From Altericroceibacterium xinjiangense (GTDB taxonomy: Bacteria > Pseudomonadota > Alphaproteobacteria > Sphingomonadales > Sphingomonadaceae), in the NCBI RefSeq assembly GCF_003958635.1, contig NZ_RSEK01000012.1, positions 1 through 57,743 of the forward strand: a stretch of 57,743 nt of DNA, written 5' to 3'. A program made the translations under genes and the position numbers. Positions 38,420-45,921 of the stretch are shown here, piece after piece. The notes under the pieces are model-generated. The model searched no databases. It was not told where the DNA came from and worked only from the letters and a program-made list of their open reading frames with translations. Each line of letters begins with the position of its first letter. Positions within the stretch are counted from its first letter, which is position 1.

Positions 38420-38446
38420 CTTCGCCCTAAAAAGAGAGCGACAACC
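38412..38446 (+). repeat. Perfect 10-bp inverted repeat ending the TTGTCG array
   Basis: GGTTGTCGCT (38412-38421) and AGCGACAACC (38437-38446) are exact reverse complements separated by 15 bases. The left arm is the last TTGTCG repeat; the right arm is the only inverted CGACAA copy next to the array. Confidence 0.8.
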
Positions 38447-38700
38447 AGATGAGCGTGGCTGACCGGCCGAGCAGATCTGCCAGTGAAGTGCCTGAAGGGG
38501 ATCGAAGCAGTTGGGACGGGCGCCTGGTGGCTGGGCGCTCCTGGCTCTTTAGAGCTCGCGCGCTGGCATCCTTGTCTTGCTCGCCCTTGTCAGGATCGAC
38601 CAGTGAGCGGGGACAGCGGACTGCGGCATCGAGACACATCGAACATGCCTGCCCGTTAGTCCACGACAATCTGGGCGGCTGTGCCGCCTCGTGTATGGCC

Positions 38701-38724
38701 CTTGTGTATAGTCGCAGCTACAAG
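38701..38724. promoter_or_regulatory. Candidate operator upstream of the Nudix regulator
   Basis: CTTGT and ACAAG arms (5 bp) flank GTATAGTCGCAGCT. The site lies about 50 bases before the regulator gene, where autoregulation would be expected. A weak candidate. Confidence 0.3.
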
Positions 38725-38774
38725 ATCGGCAGCGGGGACAGCGTCAGACTTCCCGCGCATCCGTGAAAGCAAAC

Positions 38775-39563
38775 ATGTCGCCCGACTCCCGCATTCCGAT
38801 CTCTCGCCGTCTTGCGCCGAGTGCCGCACACCTCGCGGTCGACATCGTGCTGATGACGATTAGGGCTGGGGCGTTGCACGTCGTGATGGCCGAACGCGAC
38901 GAGGAGCCGTTTGCTCATCGCTTCGTCCTTCCCGGCAATATGATCCATGAACCTCAGCTCCTGGAGCAGGCCGCGTACAGCGTGCTGTTCGAGAAGGTCG
39001 GGGATATCGACGCAAGGCTGGAGCAGTTCTTTACCTTCAGCCATCCCGAGCGCGATCCGAGAGGCTGGGTGACGAGCGTTGCCTACCTGGCGCTTGCTCC
39101 GGCTGACTGGCTGATGCGGCTGACAGGGCCTGGACTTGAACCGCAGCTGGTAAGAATCGAGCTAGCCGAAGTTCCCAAGCGCGCGCGGCTGAACTTTGAG
39201 GGACTTTCCATTCTGGCGGGGTTTGATCATGCCGAGATCGTTGCCGCGGCCGTAAGGCACCTGCGGGATCGGGTGGACGGGTCGATGCTCGCGTTTGACG
39301 TGCTGCCTTACGAGTTCCCGCTGCTCGACCTGCAGCAGGTGCACGAGGCAATCCTCGGACGAAAGCTGAGCAAGCCGCTTTTCCGCAAGCGGATGCTGCA
39401 GCGCATTTTTGCCGATGGGCGGCGCCTTGAGCCGACCGAAGAGGTGCGCGGAGGGGCGCACCGCCCGGCAAAGCTCTACCGGCTCGCCAAAGGAGCGCCC
39501 GCTAGAAAACGAGCAGCGCCTTCTCCTGCTCTTCCCAATCCCACCCGAATGCATCGGCCCTGA
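38775..39563 (+). CDS. NrtR-like Nudix-related transcriptional regulator
   Basis: The 262-residue protein has a Nudix-like domain (about 15-150) in which the hydrolase box is degenerate: LPGNMIHEPQLLEQAAYSVL replaces the usual REUxEE pattern, so catalysis is unlikely. A C-terminal winged-helix domain (about 165-240) with LLDLQQVHEAILG and GGAHRPAKLYRL matches NrtR family regulators, which bind ADP-ribose or NAD metabolites and control NAD genes. The ATG at 38775 is chosen; a GTG at 38763 is possible. It overlaps the end of the convergent recombinase gene by 62 bases. An ADP-ribosylglycohydrolase lies 2.4 kb away on the same strand. Confidence 0.8.
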   Translation: MSPDSRIPISRRLAPSAAHLAVDIVLMTIRAGALHVVMAERDEEPFAHRFVLPGNMIHEPQLLEQAAYSVLFEKVGDIDARLEQFFTFSHPERDPRGWVTSVAYLALAPADWLMRLTGPGLEPQLVRIELAEVPKRARLNFEGLSILAGFDHAEIVAAAVRHLRDRVDGSMLAFDVLPYEFPLLDLQQVHEAILGRKLSKPLFRKRMLQRIFADGRRLEPTEEVRGGAHRPAKLYRLAKGAPARKRAAPSPALPNPTRMHRP

Positions 39564-41169
39564 GGAGCGCCTGGGCATCGATCCCGGCTTTGGTGCGCCC
39601 GGCCAGGATCCCCTCGACCACGGATGGCGCGAGGAAGGCAAGCCGCACCACGCGCGTGATATAGGAGCGGGTGACGCCTTCCTGTTTTGCAAGTGAGGGG
39701 GTGTCGAGCTTCCCTTCCGCCAGAATGTCCCACCAGCCACGGGCTTTCACGAGCAGGCGCAGCAGTGCGGGATCAGCTCCCGTCGTAGGGGCCGCCAGCG
39801 CGCCGTTGTTCTGGACCAGGCGAACGGCGCGTCCGGTACGGGTCAGGCGTACGTTGCTGGTCAGCGTGAAGTGCTCAGGGGCATGACCCGCGAGGGGAAC
39901 GTCCACGAGCTTGCTGAGGCTTGCTGCCGAGACGACCAGGTCGAGCGAGGCGGCATGGACCTGCACCTTCACCAGCAGGCGCTGAAGAAGACTGCTGCTG
40001 CTCGATTGCAGCTTTGGCCCGACTTCCTTGCAGCGGGCGACGAGCGGGATCAGTGCCGCTGGCTGCAGATCAAGCCCAGCAAGCTCAGCCAGGTGCATCG
40101 GATCGTCAAACAGCGCGGCCAGTTCCTGCGCCACCACTTGGTCGACCTCTTTCGCGGGGAGGCGAATGCCGCCTCCTGATCCTTCGCCGGTTCCATGATG
40201 CAGGGCCTTGCTGACGTAGTAGCGGTAGCGCTGCTCGCCCTTTCTCGTGTGGGTTGCGACGAGCGGCTCGCCCGCTTGATCAACAATCAGGCAAGCCAGC
40301 GGACTGTTCGTCGGTGCGCGCTGCACCCGCTTGCCTTTGGTGTGCGAGACCAGCTGGCGCTGGACTTTGTCCCACTCTTCGCGTTCGATGATCGCCGGGT
40401 GGTTGCCGGGATGGATGGTCTCGTGATGCGCAATGTCGCCCACGTAGATCGGGTTCTTGAGGATGGCGTAGAGCTGCCCGCGGGAGAAGAACCCGCCGCC
40501 AAGTGCCCGACCCGTGCCCGTCGTGCGCTGAGGCACGGTAATCCCCTCCTCGGTCAGCTGCTCCTCGACGAGGCGGACATTGCCGAGTGTGCGGTAGCGC
40601 TTGAAGATGTCGCGCACGAAGCTTGCATGTTCCTCTACGATCGTAAGGCTGCGCCCATCGGGCTTGTAGCCGAGCGGGGGAACACCGCCCATCCACATGC
40701 CCTTGGCTTTCGAGGCCGCCAGCTTGTCGCGGATCCGCTCAGCCGTGACCTCGCGCTCAAACTGCGCAAACGACAGGAGCATGTTGAGGGTGAGGCGACC
40801 CATGCTGGTGGTGGTGTTGAACGCCTGCGTGATCGAGACGAAGCTTACGCCGGCCTTGTCGAGCATCTCGACCAGCCTGGCAAAATCGAGCAGCGAACGG
40901 GTAAGCCGGTCGACCTTGTAGACAACGATGATGTCGATCTTGCCGGCTGCGACATCCGCCAGCAGCGTCTGCAAGGCCGGGCGCTCAAGCGTGCCGCCGG
41001 AGATTCCGCCGTCGTCGTAGTGCTCAGGCACAAGCTGCCAGCCTTCCGAGGCCTGGCTGAGGATATAGGCCGCACACGCATCGCGCTGGGCATGCAGCGA
41101 GTTGAACCCTTGCTCCAGACCCTCGTCGCTCGACTTGCGGGTGTAGATCGCGCAGCGAACCGGGGTCAT
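39502..41169 (-). CDS. Large serine recombinase
   Basis: The 555-residue protein has an N-terminal resolvase domain with catalytic Ser in YTRKSS (residue 13 or 14), YDDGGISGGTLERP and YKVDRLTRSLLDF, a recombinase domain (about 160-290, with PPLGYK and LYAILKNPIYVG), and a zinc-ribbon-like region. A C-terminal helix-turn-helix LAKQEGVTRSYITRVVRLA (about 500) is also present. Such recombinases integrate or excise phages and islands. Its start overlaps the DUF2924 gene stop by four bases (ATGA). No attachment site was identified. Confidence 0.9.
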   Translation of the reverse strand: MTPVRCAIYTRKSSDEGLEQGFNSLHAQRDACAAYILSQASEGWQLVPEHYDDGGISGGTLERPALQTLLADVAAGKIDIIVVYKVDRLTRSLLDFARLVEMLDKAGVSFVSITQAFNTTTSMGRLTLNMLLSFAQFEREVTAERIRDKLAASKAKGMWMGGVPPLGYKPDGRSLTIVEEHASFVRDIFKRYRTLGNVRLVEEQLTEEGITVPQRTTGTGRALGGGFFSRGQLYAILKNPIYVGDIAHHETIHPGNHPAIIEREEWDKVQRQLVSHTKGKRVQRAPTNSPLACLIVDQAGEPLVATHTRKGEQRYRYYVSKALHHGTGEGSGGGIRLPAKEVDQVVAQELAALFDDPMHLAELAGLDLQPAALIPLVARCKEVGPKLQSSSSSLLQRLLVKVQVHAASLDLVVSAASLSKLVDVPLAGHAPEHFTLTSNVRLTRTGRAVRLVQNNGALAAPTTGADPALLRLLVKARGWWDILAEGKLDTPSLAKQEGVTRSYITRVVRLAFLAPSVVEGILAGRTKAGIDAQALLRADAFGWDWEEQEKALLVF

Positions 41170-41585
41170 GCGGCTTTCTTCTGCTTGAGACCGAAGAAAG
41201 CAGGGCCCGACCAGCGGGTCCCGGTGATCGCGCGGGCGACCTCACTGAGCGATCTCCAGGTTTTACCCTGCCAGCGGATTGTCTCGTCGGCCTCGATCGT
41301 GACGGTGTGGAGCACACCTTTCCACTCGCGCATCAGGCGCTGCTTGGGGGCCGTGGCTCCTGCTTCGCTTGTTCCTGCTGCCCTGGCGAGGCGCTGTTGG
41401 GTGCGCGCCGAGAGCCCGCCGTAGACATGCGCCTGAAGCTCAGCCCCAAGCGCCATGCGCATGAGGGCGGCGCTAACCTTCGGGGCTGGCTTACCGGTGA
41501 GAGCGGTCCAGCGCTGACGCAGTTCGGCGCGCGAGCATGTGGGCAGGGCACCCAGTTCGGTATCGAGGTCGAGGGTGGGCTTCAA
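41166..41585 (-). CDS. DUF2924 protein, recombinase partner
   Basis: The 139-residue basic protein is the DUF2924 type that commonly pairs with large serine recombinases in Alphaproteobacteria. A TTG start at 41585, preceded by GAGGAGAA, is preferred; the frame is open upstream to 41636 but without a ribosome binding site. It contains LMREWKGVLHTVTI and WQGKTWRSLSEVARAITG, the latter typical of the family. It may bind DNA or adjust recombinase choice of sites (inference). Confidence 0.8.
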   Translation of the reverse strand: MKPTLDLDTELGALPTCSRAELRQRWTALTGKPAPKVSAALMRMALGAELQAHVYGGLSARTQQRLARAAGTSEAGATAPKQRLMREWKGVLHTVTIEADETIRWQGKTWRSLSEVARAITGTRWSGPAFFGLKQKKAA

Positions 41586-41954
41586 GAGTGGTGTTCTCCT
41601 CGCGTTGAATGAGCAGCGTTCCACTGCTCTCACCACCTCTGGCCCCGGTGCGGGGGTGCGGCCGGGGCGTGCGAGGCGAGTATCGCCCTCGCGAATCTCC
41701 CTTCAACACATGCCGCTCTGGCTCGATTAGTCGAGCGGAATGAGAATGAAGGTCAGCGTGAGGATCTGCGGCCTGCGAAGGCTTCTTTGGCCCCTATACA
41801 AAGAAGCCAGCGGCCGTGTCATTCGTCACGTTCAGGAGACAGCGAGAAGGAAACGACTGCTCAAGCCAGATAGATACTGAAAGAGCCGGAAAACTATGGA
41901 TCAATGGCCACGCGGGACAAGTGATTTGCTCATGTCCATTCGGGAGATCTTAAA
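41586..41954 (+). other. Intergenic region before the phosphatase-glycohydrolase gene
   Basis: These 369 bases lie between two divergent genes. The only clear structure is the perfect inverted repeat at 41780-41808. The DUF2924 promoter should be in the left half and that of the fusion gene in the right half; GGGAGATCT at 41942-41950 is its ribosome binding site. Confidence 0.5.
41780..41808. repeat. Perfect 10-bp inverted repeat
   Basis: GGCTTCTTTG (41780-41789) and CAAAGAAGCC (41799-41808) with a 9-base spacer GCCCCTATA. There is no T-tract. It could be an operator or a strong mRNA hairpin upstream of the fusion gene. Confidence 0.7.
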
Positions 41955-43421
41955 ATGCGCACCAGCCTTACTCACCCACTTGAGATCGCGGAAGTTCAGC
42001 CCTTCGAACGGATGGGCAAGGTCGGTCTGACGTTCTGCCCGGGCAAGAAGCAGCCCAATGCTGCTACGGGAGCATGGGACCGGGATCTCGAGCTCGATAT
42101 GCAGGTCGTGAAGGACTGGAAAGCCGCAGCGGTTGTAACCCTGGTTGAGGACCATGAGCTTGCCAGCCTTGGCGTCGTGCATCTGGGCGAGGCTGTCATC
42201 GACGAGTACATTGCCTGGTATCACTTGCCGATCCGCGATGTCGGTATTCCGACAACCTCGTTCGAGCGAGCCTGGAAGGTCGCCGGCGAGGACCTGCGCT
42301 CCTTCCTTCGCTCAGGGTCCAATGTCCTCGTCCACTGCAAGGGCGGGCTGGGCAGGGCAGGAATGGTTGCCTCTCGCCTGCTGGTCGAGCTCGGCATGGA
42401 CCCGGCTGAAGCCGTTGCCGCTGTGCGCCAGGTTCGCCCCGGAGCAATCGAGACAGCCGCGCAGCTGAACCATGTCCTTGAGCTCGGACCCAAAGCGGAA
42501 AAGAAGCCCGACGCCGCGCTCATTGCGGCGCGGGACCGGGCGACCGGCTCTCTGCTGGGCCTTGCCGTCGGCGATGCGCTGGGCACCACGCTCGAGTTCG
42601 CCCTGCGCGATACTCACCCCCGAGTGACCCGCATGGAAGGGGGAGGTCCGTTCCATCTCGAACCGGGCCAGTGGACCGATGACACCGCAATGGCGCTTGC
42701 GCTGGGTGACAGTCTGATCGCCAGCAGCGGACTTGATGAGGCTGATCTGATGGACCGCTTTCTCCGCTGGCGCGACGAGGGCGAGTATTCCTGTACCGGG
42801 ACCTGCTTCGATATCGGCACGACCGTCAGCCGTGCTCTCTCGCGTTACAAGCAGACGGGCAATCCGGTTGCGGGATCCACTGATCCGATGAGCGCCGGCA
42901 ACGGCAGCCTGATGCGGCTTGCGCCGGTGGCCATTTGCTACTGGCAGGATCGCAAGACCCTGCACGAGGTCGCCGCGCGCCAGAGCCGCACGACGCACGG
43001 CGCACCCGAGGCAGTCGATGCCTGTATCTCTTACGCCGACATCCTTGCCGACGCGATCGAGGGGCGTCCGCGCAGCGAAGTTCTGCGTCCGCGGTCTGGT
43101 CCTTACGCCGGCGAGATCGCGAGCATTGTGGCCGGATCCTGGCGGAGCAAGTCTCGGGACGAGATCGGCTCATCCGGGTATGTGGCCCATTCGCTTGAAG
43201 CCGCGCTCTGGTGCGTGGGGCGCACTGCCTCGTTTTTCGATGCGGTATTGCTGGCGGCCAACCTTGCCGACGATTCCGATACCACGGCTGCGATCACCGG
43301 CCAGCTTGCCGGCGCGCTTTATGGAGCAAGCGGTATCTCCTCAAACAGCCTCGGTCCGCTCGCGTGGAAGGAGCGGATCGAGGAGATGGCGGCCAGCTTG
43401 TTCGAGCAGGGCGTGCGGTGA
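41955..43421 (+). CDS. Dual-specificity phosphatase/ADP-ribosylglycohydrolase fusion
   Basis: The 488-residue protein joins two enzymes. Residues about 1-175 form a CDKN3-like dual-specificity phosphatase with general acid Asp95 (PIRDVGIPT) and active site HCKGGLGRAG (127-136). Residues about 190-488 form a DraG/ARH ADP-ribosylglycohydrolase, with GDALG (206-210), WTDDTAMAL (about 240) and the second metal site DDSDTTAAITGQL near the C-terminus. All key residues are present. GGGAGATCT precedes the ATG. It probably removes ADP-ribose and a phosphate from a shared substrate such as ADP-ribosylated protein or ADP-ribose phosphate (inference). The NrtR-like regulator upstream suggests a common NAD/ADP-ribose theme. 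Confidence 0.88.
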   Translation: MRTSLTHPLEIAEVQPFERMGKVGLTFCPGKKQPNAATGAWDRDLELDMQVVKDWKAAAVVTLVEDHELASLGVVHLGEAVIDEYIAWYHLPIRDVGIPTTSFERAWKVAGEDLRSFLRSGSNVLVHCKGGLGRAGMVASRLLVELGMDPAEAVAAVRQVRPGAIETAAQLNHVLELGPKAEKKPDAALIAARDRATGSLLGLAVGDALGTTLEFALRDTHPRVTRMEGGGPFHLEPGQWTDDTAMALALGDSLIASSGLDEADLMDRFLRWRDEGEYSCTGTCFDIGTTVSRALSRYKQTGNPVAGSTDPMSAGNGSLMRLAPVAICYWQDRKTLHEVAARQSRTTHGAPEAVDACISYADILADAIEGRPRSEVLRPRSGPYAGEIASIVAGSWRSKSRDEIGSSGYVAHSLEAALWCVGRTASFFDAVLLAANLADDSDTTAAITGQLAGALYGASGISSNSLGPLAWKERIEEMAASLFEQGVR

Positions 43422-43574
43422 TCGCAGGCCGCGCAAGATCACCAGCACCAGCGAGCTGACGGGTGACCGATCAGCCGAAAACAATCCCATGCACTGTAGC
43501 CGGGGCCAGCTCTTTGCGCTTTGGCGGCCACAGGTCGTGACAGCACCCTCGGGAGGATTCGAGGGGGTGACCAC

Positions 43575-43898
43575 ATGGCAAGGAAGAAGGATGAGGAGCC
43601 GCACGGCAGGGAACCGGGCCGTAAGCCTGGCGCTGCCCAAACCATCGTGGCGCTGGGATCGCTTGTTCCGCCTGTCGACCACCATGCGCTCATTCTGAAT
43701 GACCTGGTGGAGCAGACAAACAGCTTTGCGCTGGGCTCGTTCGAGCAGGCCGCAAGGGAACGAGGAAATCCGCAGCGATCAGCCGTGTTCCTGAAGCAGG
43801 GACTGGACCTCGCCAGGGGCTGCGCTGCTCTCGTCGCCGCCAGTGACAGTCATCGCAAGGCGCTGCGCAAGAGGGATGAACGTGGCAGGCACGCATGA
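43575..43898 (+). CDS. 107-aa hypothetical protein
   Basis: The protein starts MARKKDEEPHGREPGRKPG (GGAGGATTCGAGGGGG lies upstream) and continues with a helical segment, SFEQAARERGNPQRSAVFLKQGLDLARG. The basic N-terminal tail could bind nucleic acid. The 3' end overlaps the next small gene by 17 bases. No family recognised. Confidence 0.6.
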   Translation: MARKKDEEPHGREPGRKPGAAQTIVALGSLVPPVDHHALILNDLVEQTNSFALGSFEQAARERGNPQRSAVFLKQGLDLARGCAALVAASDSHRKALRKRDERGRHA

Positions 43899-44076
43899 GC
43901 GCAACACCGGGGCGATGCACTCTGCCCTGCGTTGCGGGGCAAGAACTCGTTTCGGCGAGCCTTGCAGATCCCCCAGCATTGCCGGTGCAGCGTGGTGCCG
44001 GATGCACGGAGGCAAGGGATCAGGTGCGCCTTTGAACAACCGCAATGCTCTGAAGCACGGGGCCCATCATCGGTAG
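43882..44076 (+). CDS. HGGxSTG-type small zinc protein
   Basis: The 64-residue protein contains ALRCGARTRFGEPCRSPSI, WCRMHGGKGSGAP and NRNALKHG. These CxxP..C..H-GGK-GAP-N-NALKHG features mark the short zinc-finger proteins often found in alphaproteobacterial prophages and islands. GTG at 43882 is preferred because GAGGG lies six bases upstream; an ATG at 43876 has no spacing. Function unknown. Confidence 0.75.
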   Translation: MAGTHERNTGAMHSALRCGARTRFGEPCRSPSIAGAAWCRMHGGKGSGAPLNNRNALKHGAHHR

Positions 44077-44529
44077 ATGCGCGAGCGGAACGCGCTCGTT
44101 CGGGAGCTGACGGCCAGAGTGCGCCAGGTGACGCAATGCTTGGGTCAGGGGGAGAGCTGACCGCCTTGGGGGAGCGCCCGAAACTCACGGCCAATCGCAG
44201 GAGAGATGCATGTCCGCTTCGCGCCCTAATCTCGGTTGTTCGGGATCATAGTCGACGAGCCGAAAGCAGACGTAGATCGCGTGCCGCTGGAGCGGCAGCA
44301 TTGTTGGACGCTCCGGAACGGCAAGTTTTGGGGCGCGAATTACGGATAGCGGTCATTCCGAACGATGAATCGGCACGTCGGCTTCGCGCCCCTTAGCGGT
44401 CATTCGCCGAACCAGCCGCAAATCCTGAAAGCGGACGTTCCTTCAAGCTAGGGCGTCGGATAAGATGGTCGGAGGCAAAATGGCAGCGTTCGAGCGTCGA
44501 ACGTGGTAAGTGAACGCTCCAGTGGTTGA
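44077..44529. other. Intergenic region with decayed repeats
   Basis: I see no gene. Two related segments, ATGTCCGCTTCGCGCCCT near 44211 and CGTCGGCTTCGCGCCCCTTA near 44380, and TAGCGGTCATTC twice (near 44348 and 44393), suggest decayed copies of a short interspersed repeat typical of sphingomonads. Confidence 0.5.
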
Positions 44530-45921
44530 TCACGTCCTTCGCGGCGACGATGCTCTTGCGACATCGCTCTGAACGCTGGCCCGCCAGGCCTCCTCCCAGC
44601 CCGCGACTACCGATGGGTCGAGACGCTCGGCCATTCGGACGAGCCGCTTCGGATCGGTTACAAGACCGCCCACCGGCACCGAGTGATGGCCTAGGCGAAG
44701 ATGGACGTTCACCAGCGCGCCGATGCCGGGCACGAGCAACACCTCGAGGTTCGCGGGCAGATGCCCTTGAGGAAGAAGGTAGCCGCGCCCGAAAAGCCGA
44801 CGATGTTGGGATCTCACAGTCCGGTGCGTCGACCTCGGCATCGCCTGGACAGTTCTGAGTTCGGACCGTCCGGCATTCCGCGCGGCCACTCGGACCTGAT
44901 GGAGCGCTTCGGCCACCCGCAGCGTACGGCCCCATGTCGAGCCGCTGGGTCTGAGCCAGGTTATCTCGAGCTCGTCCGAGTCTTGGTCTGACGTAGCTAT
45001 GCGATCGACGAGGCGGGCCAGGTTAGGCGCCATGTAACTGGCGCCGATCGTAGCGGTGAACCCGCCTTCCTCGCGACCTAGCATTGTGATGGCCTGGATC
45101 CAGCCCTCAGCTTCGGTGGGCGAGTGGATGAGCGACGCCAGATCTCCGCGCCCGGTCATCCTCTCGAACTCCGCGGCCGTCACCGGCGTTGGTTCAGGCG
45201 AGTACGCTGACTGCCAGGCGTCGTTTGCGGCCACCGTGAGCTTCTGGAAGGCGGCGGCGTCATCACCCAACTCCGAGAACGTCGTCCGTACTGTCATCCC
45301 GTCGGTGTCGAGGACGAGCCCCGCCGGAAGTAGCTGGTACCCGTAACTTCCGCTCTCAACGTCGGAGATCGAGTAGAGGTTCACCTTGTCCGGTTCGGGA
45401 AAGCGTCTGATCCGCTTTGCGTAGTCTCGGAAGTTCTCCTCGAAAGCCTGCCGCGCGAAAGCCTCGGGAAATTCGCGCGCGTTGGGCTGCTCGGCCAATC
45501 GGACGAGATAGTCGGTGTTGGGCGTTCGCGACCGCGGCACCATGTTGCGGCTCACGAGGTCGAACCAGACGGTGTCGACCAGAGGGGTGACCTCGACTAT
45601 GTGTGGCGCTCCGCCGTCGCCAGCGGAACGAAACAGTTCGCGGCCGGCAGGTGCCAACATCACCTCGTCGCCATCGAACTCGACGTACTTGTTCCGTCCC
45701 ATGTCCAGCAGAACCGTCTCGATCTCCGGCTCGCTGAAGCCGAACCAGGCACGCAACCTTGTCACCTGCATTCGCTCGAGGACGGCGAGGAGCCGGAGCA
45801 CGAACTCGTCGACGACCGGAAGCTGCCGATCGTTGGTCACCGATGCACGGATCGTGAAGCGGCGGCATGAAATCTGGAAGTCGACGGCGTCGATCTCGAT
45901 CCTGTTTGCCTCGGCGCTCAC
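44530..45921 (-). CDS. 463-aa unknown partner of the kinase-helicase protein
   Basis: The 463-residue soluble protein has an N-terminal helical region resembling a winged helix (about 38-95, with VDEFVLRLLAVLERMQVTRLRAWFGFSEPEIETVLLDM in part) and a larger domain of mixed alpha/beta type to the end. No HxKxxxxD (phospholipase D) motif or other nuclease signature is visible; HLRLGHHSVPVGGL near residue 405 is a possible degenerate remnant only. It starts with GTG at 45921, coupled by a four-base overlap (GTGA) to the stop of the large upstream gene, and GGGAG lies 9 bases before. The tight coupling implies a joint function with that protein. I do not recognise the family. Confidence 0.8.
   Translation of the reverse strand: MSAEANRIEIDAVDFQISCRRFTIRASVTNDRQLPVVDEFVLRLLAVLERMQVTRLRAWFGFSEPEIETVLLDMGRNKYVEFDGDEVMLAPAGRELFRSAGDGGAPHIVEVTPLVDTVWFDLVSRNMVPRSRTPNTDYLVRLAEQPNAREFPEAFARQAFEENFRDYAKRIRRFPEPDKVNLYSISDVESGSYGYQLLPAGLVLDTDGMTVRTTFSELGDDAAAFQKLTVAANDAWQSAYSPEPTPVTAAEFERMTGRGDLASLIHSPTEAEGWIQAITMLGREEGGFTATIGASYMAPNLARLVDRIATSDQDSDELEITWLRPSGSTWGRTLRVAEALHQVRVAARNAGRSELRTVQAMPRSTHRTVRSQHRRLFGRGYLLPQGHLPANLEVLLVPGIGALVNVHLRLGHHSVPVGGLVTDPKRLVRMAERLDPSVVAGWEEAWRASVQSDVARASSPRRT

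Larger units (their letters stand above)
37888..38774 (+). other. Long non-coding region with repeat array
   Basis: This 887-base stretch between tRNA-Ser and the Nudix-type regulator holds a hairpin (37921-37952), an array of TTGTCG repeats (38213-38419), a perfect 10-bp inverted repeat (38412-38446) and a CTTGT..ACAAG imperfect palindrome (38701-38724). A 105-codon frame (38449-38766) has no recognisable features. Confidence 0.6.

Noticed and set aside
38449-38766. 105-codon frame following the TTGTCG array
   Set aside because: Ser/Arg-rich random-looking translation without a ribosome binding site; the opposite strand is equally open.
38775-39563. Active Nudix hydrolase
   Set aside because: The REUxEE catalytic box is replaced, and a winged-helix domain follows, so a regulator is more likely.
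40195-41424. 409-codon plus-strand frame opposite the recombinase
   Set aside because: Antisense shadow of the serine recombinase and DUF2924 genes.
44530-45921. 463-aa protein as a phospholipase D type MkoB nuclease
   Set aside because: No HxKxxxxD motif is visible; only a vague HLRLG..VGG segment. Left as unknown partner.
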